Positions 1 to 13,471 of a DNA stretch of 64,000 nt are shown here, piece by piece. Every line of letters starts with the position of its first letter. The stretch's first letter is position 1. The DNA lies in the NCBI GenBank assembly GCA_002245135.1, contig NGBS01000585.1:1-64000 (forward strand), in the 5' to 3' direction. The notes under the pieces were generated by a model. That model was not told the DNA's origin and did no database searches. It was given only the letters and a program-made list of their open reading frames with translations. The translations under genes were made by a program, and so were the position numbers. This DNA comes from Proteromonas lacertae. Taxonomy: Eukaryota > Sar > Bigyra > Opalinata > Proteromonadidae.

Positions 1-1115
1 TTGTATCTACTACATTACTTAACTGTTGATGGGAATTCTTCATCTCATCTATTGTCTTTTCTATCATCGCTTGAGCTGCTAAGATATTCGCTAATGATGT
101 TTTTGAATCAGCTGATTGTTGAGCTACCATTTGAGATACTTGATCTCTTAATTTATATATTTCGATATTCAATGCTTCATTGGAGGCTTTATCATCTAGA
201 GTTTTTAAAATTGCACCAGTCTATTAAGAATATAATAATAATTATAACATATATATATATTCATACAACTTTATCTACTGTATCAAACTTTGTTTGATTC
301 TTTTCTATATTAGATTTCACAGTTTTATCTAATTCATCTAAATGATGAGATAAGAAATCTGTTTGTGTGTCAAAATCTGATTTTAATGCACATTTTGATA
401 AAGCATCTTCTAATTCATCCTTCATTCTTGCAATGTCTTTGCCAAAATCTTGAGAAGTATCTTTCATTTCTTTCTTTAAGGATTCTGCTTGTCTTGACAT
501 TTGACTCTTATAAATATATTTATAATGATCATATATATATACTTTCATATCATTTGCTGTTGTATCTAAATGACTTTTTAATGAATTTAAATCATTTACT
601 CTCGCGCAGTCTTTTAAACTACCATCCAATCTCTATATATTATATTATTCACTTATATATATACATCAATATCATCTTTTTGGCTAATGTTCCCATTTCT
701 TCTTGTTGCTTTTTTAGATTCTCATTTAATTCATCAATTATACCATTCAACTATTTAATTACAATATATACATCATACTCGGTCTATTTCTTCAGCTTGT
801 TTGTCAATTACATCTTGCGCAGCTTTTAAATTAGCTGCACTTTCTTTTGCTAATTCTCCTAATTTATCTCCTATATAAACTCTGTTCTCAGCTTTGTATT
901 GATCTAAATCTGAAGGTTTTACTCTATTAGCCATTTCACCAAATAAATTTTCTATATTAGAATCCATCGTCATAACTTTTCCAACCAAATTCTTCATAAC
1001 TTTCTGTAGCTTTGTAATTTCTACTAGATCAGCATCTGAAGGAGCTAGACCTAACGCTTTCCATGACTATATAATATATGTATAATTATGTATTTACTTC
1101 TTTATCTATATCCAT
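1..1115 (-). CDS. Coiled-coil protein, 3' end outside window
   Basis: I do not recognise the family. The start is the ATG at 1115 (MDIDKE), followed by a 31-nt phase-0 intron. Further small introns near 770, 640, 510 and 260 join exons into one frame that runs off the window edge. The product is a long, charged alpha-helical coiled coil rich in K, D, E, Q and L, with heptad-like stretches and no catalytic motif or membrane segment. The intron near 510 is 36 nt, a multiple of three, so the frame stays open whether or not it is spliced; I read it as an intron because of its GTAT start and AT-rich content. A flagellar or cytoskeletal role is only a guess from the coiled coil and the nearby ciliary genes. 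Confidence 0.7.
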
Positions 1116-1341
1116 TTTTATTGATTTTTCAATTGAATAACTGAAAAAACGACAAAATCAAACTTTAGGCTTGATATAAATAGTCGTTTCATTTTTTAAT
1201 AATTGATTTTCTTTTTATCTATGATGTATATGAAGAGAATACATATAAATTAGGATACAATTGGAAAGAAAAGGAAGTATGGATATATTTTTATTAATAA
1301 TCACAATCTAAAATTAAAGAAGAAACGACTATATTTCAGAA

Positions 1342-4300
1342 ATGTCTTTTCAAATTCATGAAATAGAAGAGATTTTGAAATATAAACTACCGAAATTGAA
1401 TGTATATGTATATAATATATGTATTAGATAAAAGAAAGGATTGAAAGAAGTGTAAATGAATTAGATTGTGTTGTAGAGAATGAAGATACTATTAGGGTTA
1501 TGAAGATAATCGATGTTGGTGGAATGAAAGAGAAAAAGATAATAAACTACTCAGAGAACAACTCTTTGTTGTTAGATTGTTGTTCATTTTACACTTGTCC
1601 ATTTGAAATTCAAATAATCGGGGCTAATTGATGATATTAGAAAGAAGCAATTACATCAGAGATTTTGAGAAGTAATAAAATGTAAGACACTAACTAGAGG
1701 TGATATATGTGATATATTATGTTCAATCTGTGGTATTTTGATGATATTTTGTGAATATGATTTAATAGTTAGTGATTTGAAGAGTAGTAACATTATATAT
1801 GAAGAAAATGATGATGTAAAGTTATGTGATTTATTCTTAAACACATTGAGAAAAGAGGAAGATATGAGATCATATGATATATGCTTCAAAAGCCCAGAAG
1901 AGTTGAATGGGTTAGAATGTAATGAAAGAAGTGTGATTTGGTCAATTGGATGTATTATTATATGAAATGATTTGTAAGAAATTACCATTTTGTGAAGATA
2001 ATAATATGAATAAAACAAAAGAGAATATTCTCAGATGTAAATACATTTTAGATGTAGAATGTGATGATAGAATAAAAAGAGATGATAGAAAGAATGTTAA
2101 AAGTGAATAGTGAAGATAGAATGAGTTTAAAAGAGTTGGAAAAAGAAATGATAAAAATGAATGAATTATTGAAAGAAGATGATTATTTAATGATGTATAA
2201 AGAAGAAAAGAAATATTGTATAGAAATGATAAATGTGCTCTTACACTTCCACTACTATTTCTACCAGAATATTATCTTAAAAGTGATAAATGGGAAGAAA
2301 TTCGTGATGTTTTAATAGAAATCTACAACAGCAAACCAAATGAAAGAATACTATCAATTTTATTGATGATGAAATTATATAAATATGATGAATCAATAAA
2401 AGATAAATTACATTTTCAAATTCATCATAAATGTAAAGGATATGAAGAGTGTTATTTAGATGAAATGATATTTAATATTGAAACTGATAAAGATTATGAC
2501 GTTACAGTAGATTATAGGTGTATATGTTTATGTGAAGAAGGGATTAGTTATTTCTTCAAAATGCTGAAATTAGTAAATCCAGAAATCTATTAATCTGTAT
2601 AATTTCTAATAATCTTGTTCATTTAGATTGTATAATAATTCCATTGGTGTATCAACCGCTGTTTGCATCATATTTAAGCCAATTATCAAATCTACAAGAA
2701 TTATGTCTAATATTTTGTTATCTTACTATTGATTTCATTGAATCATTTGTTAAATCAATTCCATATATGATAAAATTAAAGAATATGAATTTTCCATGTA
2801 TTATTATTCTATTTCAAATGCTATTGTGATATAGATAATCCAATTGGTGTAAAAGGATTTAAATTGTTACTTCCACATTTTCATTTATTAATCAACAAAG
2901 ATAATGAATTGTATTTTAGTGGTTTGAACTTAGATGATGAATTAATGATATTATTATCAGAAGAATTATACAAATATCCAAATCTTAGCATAATAAATAT
3001 CCAAGAAAATAAAAATATTCATTCCAAAGGGTTAAAAGCCTTGTGTTCTATATTTCCTGTTTCAAAAATAGGTCTTGATATTATTGAAAGAAAAGAATTA
3101 CTGATTGACAAAGATATTCCAAAATTCATCGAATGCATGGAGGAAACAGAATATCGCATTGATACATTAAATCTAAGAAATTTAGAAATTGATGATGATT
3201 ATTTGAAATCATTAATTTTATTAAGAGCAAATGAATTAAGAAGAATAGAAAAGTTTGATTTGAGTTGTATAATTTGATATTTTTCTACTATTTAGATAAT
3301 AAACTAACATGCAAAGTATAGAAATACTAATCAACAATCTCTCTTCATTTTCAAGTCTTAAGGTAATTCGATTAAATGGAAATTTGATAGGAATGAAGGA
3401 ATGAAATATTATCTCCACATTTACATTATTTAAAAGATGAATATAACACAATTGATTGTTCTAGTATAATGATTATTGTTTAATATGTAATAGAAATGGG
3501 ATTATCTTCAGATGGATTAACATATTTATTAGATGGTTTAAAAATATTCAAGAAAGAAAAGAATTACTTGATATAAGTGATAATTATATTGATTCATCTG
3601 GAATGAGAATGTTTGATGAATTATATGAAAGAAAATAATAAAATTGAAATTTCTTCATTCATCGTATATTAAATTAAATATAATGTTATAATATTGTTTA
3701 ATAGACAACTCAATTGGTAATCTTGGATTTAAATTGCTATTTGACAAATTAATAATGTTAAATGATGATGATGTAATAAACTTGAGTGATATATCTATAG
3801 ATGGTGAAAGTGTGATATTATTAACAGAAAGAATAGATTCAATTAGTGGAGCTGAAGTAATAAATCTAAGTGGAAATAATATCAAAAAGATCAGTTAAAG
3901 TCAATTTGTTCAAAATCATTAGAAAGTGGACTATATCCTTTCATACAAATGAATAATCCTTCTTGGACTAATGAAGAATTGGAATTATATTTGAAGTATT
4001 GTATAAAAAAGAAAGGAAGTGGATTATGATGTAGATTTTAATTTATCAAGTATATATGTTATTAGTATATGATGAATAGATTTAAATTTCAATGATTCTC
4101 ATATTTCATTGATTAAACAATTCACTTTATAAGAATTAGATTTATCAAACAACAGAATAAGTTCAAAAGGATTGAAGGAATTAATTGATGCTTTGCCAAA
4201 GAATGCAGACATTCACTATATATAATTATGAAAGAGAAGATATATACATATTTCAATATATAATAATCCAATTGGAGATGAAGGGATAGAAATGATTTGT

Positions 4301-4666
4301 AATAATATAGATAAATTTGTTGGAAGAGATGAAAAAAAGATCCATCATCATTGAATGTGTCGAATTGTGGGATGAGTGAAAAAGGATTAAGAGTATTAAC
4401 AGAAGATTTAAAGATTATTACCTATTTTTAGGAGAAATAAACCTATTAGGAAATGAATTAGATGAAAAAGAATTGAGAATTATGATAGAAAATAAAGTAG
4501 TGTTTGATTATCTGAATGCATTATCAATAACAGTAAAAGAAAATATTGATAAATATGAATTAAAAACATTTTTAGAAACATTTTCTTCAATTGGGAGATA
4601 GTATTAGATGGAATATTAAAAGAAGAAAAGAAAGAATTATCAAAACAATTTCTCAATATTAAATAA
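1342..4666 (+). pseudogene. Decayed protein kinase-like / leucine-rich-repeat gene, copy 1
   Basis: This is a relic of a two-part protein: an N-terminal kinase-like domain, then a ribonuclease-inhibitor-type LRR domain. A first exon (MSFQIHEIEEI) and a 26-nt intron (1402-1427) match the layout of the opposite-strand copy at 56699-59978. Recognisable pieces are the catalytic-loop-like SDLKSSN near 1780, FKSPEELNG near 1890 in the APE position, WSIGC, IERMLKVN, and LRR units such as NPIGDEG near 4268. The frame is broken many times, with stops or shifts near 1629, 1675, 1963, 2080 and 2215 in both +1 and -1 directions, and further breaks in the LRR half. The HRD and DFG motifs are already non-canonical in both copies, so the ancestor may have been a pseudokinase. 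I see no single reading frame able to make the whole protein. Confidence 0.8.
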
Positions 4667-4682
4667 TTCATTATTTTTATTA

Positions 4683-7356
4683 TTAAAATTCAGTTAATTC
4701 TTCAACTTTCTTATCTGATACATCATCCAATATCCTATGCAATTCTTTCACAATTTCAGAAAAACTAGTTATATCATAATTAAATAAACTAAAATATAAA
4801 AATCACAAAATAAAAAAAAGATATGTCTAGAATTTGGATCATAAGATAACATTCTTTCATATAATTGAGTATACAGTTTTGGAGAATAATCAATTGAATC
4901 TGGCTTAATTTTATTCTCACATACTAAATTCATTACAGTAAATGGATCTTGATTTGGATATGGTTCACTCCAAGCCATTATTTCCCACAATATAATGCCA
5001 TAACTATAAACATCACATTTTTCATTATATCTTAAACCTTTCAATATCTCTGGAGCAACCCATAAAGGACTTCCACATTGGGATAATATTCTTTTATTAT
5101 CATAAAAACAAGATAAACCAAAATCAGCTATTTTAGCTTGCCAATATATATTTACATAAACATTAGTAGATTTCAAATCTCTGTGTAATAGAGGAGGATC
5201 TAATGAATGTAAATATTCCATTCCCTTTGCTCCATCTAAAGCAAGTTTTACAGCTAATTTTATATGTTCTTTTATTACTTCATCTCTCTGTAAATTACTA
5301 TATATTTGATTAATACTACCTCTTGGCATTAATTCAGTAACAATATATAGTTTTTGTGGATTTGCAGTACTTCCAATAAACAAAACAATATTTGGATGTC
5401 TTAATTGTTTCATTATAGAAGATTCTTTTATAAATTGTGATAAAGCAACAGAAGATAAATGACAAAATATTACTTTCACTGACACATGTGTTCCACTATA
5501 CACACCTTCATATACTTTAGAATAAGAAGTAGAAGCAATAGGTGGACCAATGGACAATTCATCAATATTCAAATTCAATCCAGGAATAGACAATTTAGTC
5601 TGTGGATAGGTAATGAATTCACTCCAATCTTGATTAGAGTCAATTTCAAATTCATCTTGAATAAACTGTTTGATTCTATCTAATACTTCATCAAATGGTA
5701 ATCTTGTGTGAGGTTTAACTTTCCAACAATCTCTCATTATATAAACCAATGGAACTAATGGTTCAACAACTTCAGTCTCTTTATCACCATCTGGTCTAAC
5801 ACCTTTTAACACCATTTCTGTAATCTCATTGGGAGTTGAATGACAAAATGGAATTTTACGATATACCAATTCATATAACAATATTCCATAACTATAAGAA
5901 TCTGAGTTTAACGTTTCTTGCATTCCCATTATTAATTCAGGAGCCATCCACGCTGTTAAATTGTCTCTATGAGTGAAACGACCTATTGCTACTTCTTCAT
6001 TGTTATTAATAGAAGACCAACCAATATCGCCAATCTATAAAATAATAATAAAAATAATAAATATTGATACTTTAACATGGTAGTCATTAGTAAGAAATAT
6101 ATTAGAGGATGCTAATGAACCATGTACAATTGGTGGATTTTGTTCATGTAAATACAACATACCTTCTGCTATTTCTTGTGCTATTTTAACTATTAATGTC
6201 CAATCAAAATCAATCTTGTCAGAATATAATGCTTTAAACAATGTTCCTTTTTCAATGAATTCATATACTAATGAAGGTGGATAGATAGTAAACCCCATGA
6301 AATAGACGAGATTCGGATGTCTTAATTGAGCAATTCTAGCAGCTTGATCATGTAAAGTACCTAATACTTCTTGGCCATTGGTTGTAGTTAAATTCTAAAC
6401 AAAATAAAAACACATTTTAAAAAATACTTTAATACAAACTGGAGTTCTTCTCCATTCTGCTCTAGACATTGTTTCATTGATTTTCTCTGTATTTAATAAG
6501 TCTTTTGGATCAATAATACATCCTAATGTTGCATCTTTTACTGTTCCATCATTGGCTGCTACTCTTAACAGAAATGGTAAACTTTCTAATTCAACATTTA
6601 ATAATATTTTCTTTTGCTGTAATTCTTTGAAAAATAGATATTGTCCTTTATAATATTTAAGTGAAACATAACTCAATATTAAAGAAAACACTGTAAATAA
6701 TACAAATTCAACTATTTGATTCACTTGTTCAGTGTCAGTTGTATCAAATTTCTGATCGATTATTCTAAAGAATAAATGCATCACAAACACCAATGCATGT
6801 AAAAGTATAATTTGTATATAACTGGTACATAGTACAATACCTATTCCTATGTCAGCGATTAGTAAGAAAGCTGCATCACTCGTTTTACGACTTGGATATG
6901 AAACTCTGATGAAGAAATATACTATCAAAGTTATAATAATGACTATTGTTGATTTATATTTGTTATTAAAACATAGGAGGTAATATTTGTCTTTTCTCAT
7001 AAACAATAGTGAAATCAGCAGGTATAAAATACAAAATACAAGGATTATAATAACTATGACTGATAGACTTTCTCTTACAACTATAAAATTACAAAATACA
7101 AACATAATACTTTTCACAATAGAGAGAACTATGTAATACATTGTTAATAAATAGTAATATATTTTTGCTACAGTCATTCTATCCTTTACCCACTCCTCTC
7201 TATACTTTTGATCATGTCTAATGATATATAATGTGTTAATAATAGAGAATACTGTATTGGATTTAAACATAATGAAAATTTACTTATCCACATTTTATCA
7301 ATCGTGTCATTGTCATCATCTGCAACATTCTTACTATTAGCAACTTTCGTTGACAT
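4683..7356 (-). CDS. Multi-pass membrane TKL receptor with tandem pseudokinase and kinase domains
   Basis: The protein is about 840 residues. It starts at the ATG at 7356 (MSTKVANSK), which a 31-nt intron joins to the main frame. Residues of roughly 20-240 hold several hydrophobic helices, suggesting a polytopic membrane anchor. Kinase-like domain 1 keeps the VAIK-type lysine (PVCIK) but has HGS in place of HRD and GDIG in place of DFG, so it is predicted inactive. Domain 2 has a GPPIAS glycine loop, VSVKV, HRDLKSTN, ADFGLS and VAPE, so it looks active. The best match is the tyrosine-kinase-like group. The order pseudokinase then kinase recalls JAK kinases and probably reflects autoregulation; that is inference. 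The last exon, encoding SEIVKEL, joins only through a non-GT-AG intron at 4769-4824. Confidence 0.85.
4769..4824 (-). other. Apparent non-canonical (AT-AA-like) intron
   Basis: On the minus strand the exon ends AGAC and the next bases read ATATCTTTT, close to the U12-type donor ATATCCTTT. Joining to CTAGTTTTTCTGAA gives RPSFSEIVKEL, the expected end of a kinase domain. No GT-AG pair in this stretch restores that frame. The exact boundary can slide by one base at each end. Confidence 0.5.
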
Positions 7357-7419
7357 TATAAAACAAGAATTAAAAAACTGAATAATTCAAGCTTATTATC
7401 AAGCCAATATCATATTTTT

Positions 7420-10275
7420 ATGGAGTATTTTAGAGTGTTTAATATATTTTTATAGAAGCATAACTTGTTCAGATTGGATACCATTAGGAGAAGAACCGAA
7501 CCAAGTGCAATATAGAGCTTGGAAGCTGTATGATACAGAATGGCCAAGAGATTTGACAGATTATATAGCAGTAGCTGCAGATTTTGGAGGTATGATTGGA
7601 TATGATATAAAAAATGAATAGGTCCAATTGCTCTTATTCAGAATTATGATAAATTGTTAGGTTATGGTAGATCTAACGAATTTGATCCAACAATATTCGT
7701 CACAAATAATGCAGCATATATGGTATATTATTTTTTATATCAAATCAAATAGATTTGCAGATTTAATCGAGCTAATTTTGCTCATTGTACAATATTAGCA
7801 GCAGGATGGAACAACCGTGAACAATTAATAATAGTCCATTCAGATGGATCTGTCCTATGCTTCTCTCTATTAAACAAAGAACCACAAATTGTTAACATAT
7901 TTGAAGGATTAACTGATGAAGAAGTATTAGCAGCAGCAGTTGGTAAGACAGGTACAGCCTGTGTAACATCCAATAGAAGAGTATTCTTTATAGATACAAT
8001 GGGAGAAGAAATGTCAGTAGAATCGTATGGAATATTAAGAGCAGGTTCAGGAATAAAAGCAACTTCATTAGCAATAATAGAACCAGAATATACACCATCC
8101 CAAGAAATAGAATTATTAATAGGTACTTCCGATTGTAGTATATTCATACACGATAAAGTTGAATCAATCGATCAGAATTTACAACAGCAATTAATGACAC
8201 CAGTCATGAAAATGGCTGTTGCACCAAAAGGTAATTTTGTAGCTTGTTATATGGAGAATGGTTTTGTGAATGTGTTTTCTACTGATTTCACTAATCAAAT
8301 ATTAGATTATAGTACACAAGGAGAAGGAGCTGATGAGATCTGTTGGTGTGGTGAAGATGCTGTTGTTATATATAAAGAAGGGAAGGATGTAACATTAATT
8401 GGACCATCTGGAGATTGGCATAAGTATAAATAGATAAATATATATATATAATTATTATTTTAATAGAATACCTTATAATCCAGAAGATAGAGTATTTTTA
8501 AAACAAGAAATTGATTCAGTTCGTATTATATCAAGTGAATCGGTGGAGTTGTTATTACGTGTTCCAGAGTCTGTGGTTTCAATCAAATCAATTGGTTCAA
8601 CATCACCTGGTGCTTTGTTGTTTGATGCTATTGAAGCATATAATAGTGGAAATGCTAAAGCTGATGATAATATAAGATGTGTAATAGAAAGTAATGGTTT
8701 GAATAAAGCTATTGAAGATTGTTTAGATGCAGCAAGCCATGAGTTTGATCAAAATGAGCAGAAACAATATTTAAGAGCTGCTTCGTATGGTAAATGTTTT
8801 GATAGTGATGAAAATGTATGTTATGATCATGCAGATTTGTTTGTTACAACTGCAAAGACATTGAGAGTATTACATTCATTATGTGAACCAAAAGTATGTT
8901 TATATAATAATAATTATTATTGAAATAGATTGGAATGCCATTAACATTGAATCAGTTTGATACTTTAACACCAACTGTAGTAATTTCAAGATTGATCAGA
9001 AGACATCAACACTTTTTAGCATTAAAAGTATGTATTATATTTTATTTGATTGTTTTGAATAGATATGTGATTATTTACATATGAATAAATACAGTATTCT
9101 CTCTGATTGGGCTTGTGAATTAGTAAGATTAAATAAAAAGGAAATATCTGATGAACAATATAGAGATAAGATCAGAGATAGATTAAAGTGTTGTGAAGAT
9201 ATGTCTTACAGAGAAATCGCCTTAACAGCAGTAAAAGTTGGAAGAAGAAACTTGGCTTCTATGTTATTAGAATTTGAACCAAAAGCAAAAGATCAAATTC
9301 CATTGTTATTAGATATGGAAGAGGATCAATTAGCTTTAAGAAAAGCTGTACAAAGTGGTGATAGCGATTTGATATTACAAGTTGTATTGGAATTAAAAGA
9401 TAGAATGTTAGGAACAGGTGAAAGTGAGAATGAATTCTTTAGATTGTTATACGCATTTCCTAAAGCGATGTAATTTGTTGTTGAAATATTGTCAAACACA
9501 GCCAGAATTACAAACACAGATATTATTTGGAATGCATAAGTATATATATATATTAATATTTCATTAATATTTTATTTATAGAGAATTTGATGCAGCAAAA
9601 TTATTAATTGCCAATTCCTATAAGAATGATGAATCATTAGAAGAAAGATTAAACTCATTAAAGAAAGTAAAAGAAGTAATAACTGCTGGTTTTAACTCAG
9701 GAAATAGAGATTTACAATTTCAAATCAGTTTGGTTGATGATGCAATGAAATTGTTACAATATCAAAATGAATTAGAGAAACAAGTTCATACTGATATATT
9801 CTTAGATACTTCATTAGTTGATACTGTTTATAATATGGTATTTATGGGAAATGTGAAAGCTGTGAAAGTAAAGAATGATTTTAAAATGACTGATGCAACG
9901 TATATAGATTAATATTTAATTGTAAATAGGTTTTGGCATACTAAAGTTAGGGCTTTAAGAGATATAAAGGATTGGAGTAATTTGTTGGCTTTCGCTAATG
10001 AGAAGAAAAGTCCAATTGGGTATTTACCATTTGCTAATGCATGTATTAAACAGGGAGCTTATGATCAAGCTGCTATATATATACAGAAATTAACAGATGT
10101 GAAAGAAAAGACTGCTTTGTTGATTCAGATAAGAAGATGGAGAGAAGCTGCAGAATTGGCGTTGAAATCAGGTGACCTTGATTCAATAAATACAATTTAT
10201 CGTTTATGTAATGATCCTGAGCTAAAGAGTAGTATTGAAAAAGCAGATGGCTTAATTACTAATTATATTTTATGA
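7420..10275 (+). CDS. VPS16: VPS16, core subunit of HOPS/CORVET (needs a +1 shift)
   Basis: VPS16 binds VPS33 in the HOPS and CORVET tethering complexes that drive endosome and lysosome fusion. The N-terminal beta-propeller part reads SDWIPLG...GGPIAL, close to known VPS16, and the C-terminal alpha-solenoid carries KKSPIGYLPF, a family hallmark. About ten short introns were joined, including a very short one of about 19 nt at 7437-7455. The length, about 850 residues, matches the family. The frame stops at TAA 9471-9473 after FPKAM, and the conserved sequence resumes one base later as NLLLKYC. These flanks align with human VPS16 without a gap, so roughly 230 C-terminal residues require a +1 shift exactly there. 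The gene begins only 63 bp from the divergent receptor kinase. Confidence 0.93.
9471..9473 (+). other. In-frame TAA bypassed by +1 shift in VPS16
   Basis: Upstream frame: CCT AAA GCG ATG TAA. Skipping the T gives AAT TTG TTG TTG, which continues the conserved VPS16 solenoid. The conserved P-x-A is in the first frame and the KYC in the second, which pins the shift to within a few codons of the stop. No homopolymer longer than three bases is present. Confidence 0.75.
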
Positions 10276-10384
10276 ATGTGGATTATTTTGTTTATTTTTG
10301 TGACTGAATAATGAGATAAATGAAAATGAAAAAATATGAAACGAATATATTTTTGAAATTCAAATTTAAATTGAAAAAATTGAA

Positions 10385-13349
10385 ATGGATGATCCAGATG
10401 ACTTCCGTTCATGGTTACAAAACATTGAACAAACAGTACTAAATAAATGCGTTAATGAAAGTAAATTAGATACACCCTCTTCAATAAATCAATCTCAATA
10501 CAGCTACAAGTATAGAATACATTCATTAAAATTCATAGTTCTCCTGATCATTATGAATTTCACTTTGACACACCTTCTTACCTCCCTCCTTCTTCATCAG
10601 TATTTATAGACTGTTTATCTTGTAGTTATCAGATGATATAAATGAAGCTTCAAAATTATTACATGCATGGGATAAAGTATTTTTTTATCTGATTTTATAT
10701 ATAGGTTGAAGAAGATGCAAAATTGATCAAAAAAGGAATTATGCCAAAAACAAAAGTTCCTCAGCCAAAGAAAGAGCCACTACCATCATCATTAGTAATA
10801 AATAATAAACCAAGACCACTTCCAATTCCAAAGAAAAAACCAACTTCCACTCATAACACACCTTTGTATTAATAAAATAGTAAATATATTGAATAGAACA
10901 AAAAGAATACTTGATAAAAGATCAGTTAATCAAGTACAAACTAAGCCAAATAATACAACAAGGAGAGTATTAACAGTACCATCAGTAGAAACAAAAATAT
11001 CATCACCTTATCAACAACAACAACATTCTCCACCACCTCAATCAGAATCATACTTTAATAATGATAGAGAGATGTTATTCCGTCCAATTAAATATGATGT
11101 AGATGAAGAGATAGGTGAACAAGTGGTGAATAATCTATTTGGAGATGATTTTAATGATTTAGAAGACTTTAGTTCAGATGATGATGATGATGATGATGTT
11201 TTGATTATTCCACCAGAAGTGTTTATTTTATACACCAAAAATAAACAGAAGAAATACTTTTTGAAGTGGAAAATGTATCATAATAGAATAAAAGCTATAA
11301 GAATGAAGAAACAGAAGGAAATAGAGAAAATTGAAGAAATGAAAATGGGTAAAGCATTTCAATTTTATTCTAAAAGAGAATCAAAGAAATTATTTAGACT
11401 ATGGAGAAAATTAGTATTTTTATTGTGATTATTATTATATTTATTAGACAAAACAAAACAAAACAATTAGAGAAGAATACTATAAAAGATTTATATACAA
11501 AAAACGAGAATTAATTCTAACTATGAAATTCAGAAAATGGTTAAATCTAACAAGAAAAATACTAAAAGAAAAAGAAGTTGTATATGAACAGAAAGATCTT
11601 GAGAATTATATGAGAAATAACAATAAAGCAATTGGATTTAGAAAATATTGGACTAAATTAAACTATTTCCATTTGTGGAGGAATAATGTTAAAGTTATAT
11701 TAAGACAAAAACATATGGCATATGAGAAGTTTCAAGCTGAACAAAAAGCGATGAATTATTTAAATAACATAAAAAAGAAACAATTAGATTTGAAGAGTAA
11801 GAAAATAATGAATAAAGCTAAAGAAGATATTAATTCAAATCCATTATCTACACCAAATAATAATCCTAGAAGATCATCATCTACATCTGTATCAAGACCA
11901 ACTACAGCATCTTCAACAAGAACAACAGCAACTGCAAGCAACCTCAAGAACAGTGAAAAGATCTAATTCAAATGTAAAAGCTAAAGTTGACACTGGACTT
12001 AGAAATAATAATAATAATAATAATACTTCAAGTAAAAGATCAACCAGTGTAATACAACCAAGATCAGTACCAAAACCAAATATTAATATAAATACAAATA
12101 GAAGACCCAGTAATGGTGTTTCAAATAATGCAAAGTATTTAAATGATAGAATTCAACAGTCACCTCCACATCCACCAGTTAATCCAAAGACAATTGTTAT
12201 TGAATCAAAACAACAAGATTATCATGGAATAAAAAGTCCAACCAATAATGAATCAAAATATCAAGAGTATAAAAGAAATAAAGAAGCAATATATAAACAT
12301 TCAAAAGAACCAAATCCAAGTGAAGAAGAAGAAGAATGATGATGATGAGCCACCACCTCCTATTGATGTTTTACTTGGATCACCAACTCGTGAAAATGAT
12401 AATCATATAATAGAACCAATTTCACCAATCATTTCACCAAGAAGAAGTAATAGTATAGTTAATAATCTGAATAATAATTTAACAATGGAACAAAGAAGAA
12501 TTGAAAGACAGAAAAGATGGGAGAAATTACAATTGGATTATCAAAAGAAAGAAGAATTAAGAAAACAACAAGAAGAAATTGAAAGACAAAAGGAAAAAGA
12601 AGAAAAAATGAGAAAACAGAAAGAAATATTAAAAGAAAGACAAAGAAAACAAGAAGTAGAAGAAAAGAGAAGATATCAGAATGAATTACAGAGACAAAAA
12701 GAACATTTAGCTGATATGCATTCAACGAGGAGAATTATTGTATATATATTTTGTTATTATTGTTGTTATTTATTTATAGTTATATCATGGATGGATTCCT
12801 TGGAGAAAAGTGATTGGAGTGTTAAGAAGAATTGAAAGAAAAGCAAACAATCATTATGGATCAGTGTTATTAGAAAAATACTTCAAAAATTGGATAAAGT
12901 ATCATCAATTCTGTAGACAGCAACATGCTATTATTGAAGCAAATAACAGTATAAAAGCAGATAGATTTTATCAAAGACAATTAAAGAAAAGAGTGATGAA
13001 AAGATGGAAGAATTTATACGGAATATTTCAAACAAGATATCAGAAAGTATACTATATATATATATATATATATACTATAATGTAATAGTTATGTGGAATT
13101 CACAATTATTTTGTTGGTAAATCTTTTCTTAATAAGTGGAGATTGCAGAGGAATAGAAGATTAAAACAAAAAGAAGATGAATGGATTAGAAAACAACAGA
13201 AAGCTGAAATAATGGGATACAGATGTTTAAAATATCGATACTTTTTGTTTTGGCAACAATTTATTGAAGATTGTCACCATAAAAAGCAAATTCAACAGTA
13301 TGAGGAAGAATTGAAGAGAAAAGTGAGAGGGTGGTTAGATCCTTTATAA
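10385..13349 (+). CDS. CCDC191-like protein with Sfi1-type Trp repeats
   Basis: The product is a charged, mostly helical protein with repeated single-Trp motifs such as YFLKWKMY, LFRLWRKL, YFHLWRNN, YFKNWIKY, VMKRWKNL and FLFWQQF. These resemble the Sfi1-type units that bind centrin. The C-terminal half (PWRKVIGVLRR, then NNHYGSVLLEKYF and RFYQRQLKKRV) is close to the vertebrate protein CCDC191, and the N-terminal DFRSWLQNIE also fits. A centriole or basal-body role is likely by family. The middle is low complexity (N, S, P, Q). Several introns of about 25-45 nt were joined. Two +1 frame moves are needed inside the low-complexity middle, at or before TAA 11964-11966 and TGA 12337-12339. Confidence 0.8.
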
Positions 13350-13471
13350 TTAATAACTTCCAAATCAACAAAAATGACAAGTAGAAATACGACTACAATA
13401 TATAACTATGATAAGAAAATTGTTTATTTTATTTAGATTTTACAGTTTTTTAAATATGATAGTTTTTATTT

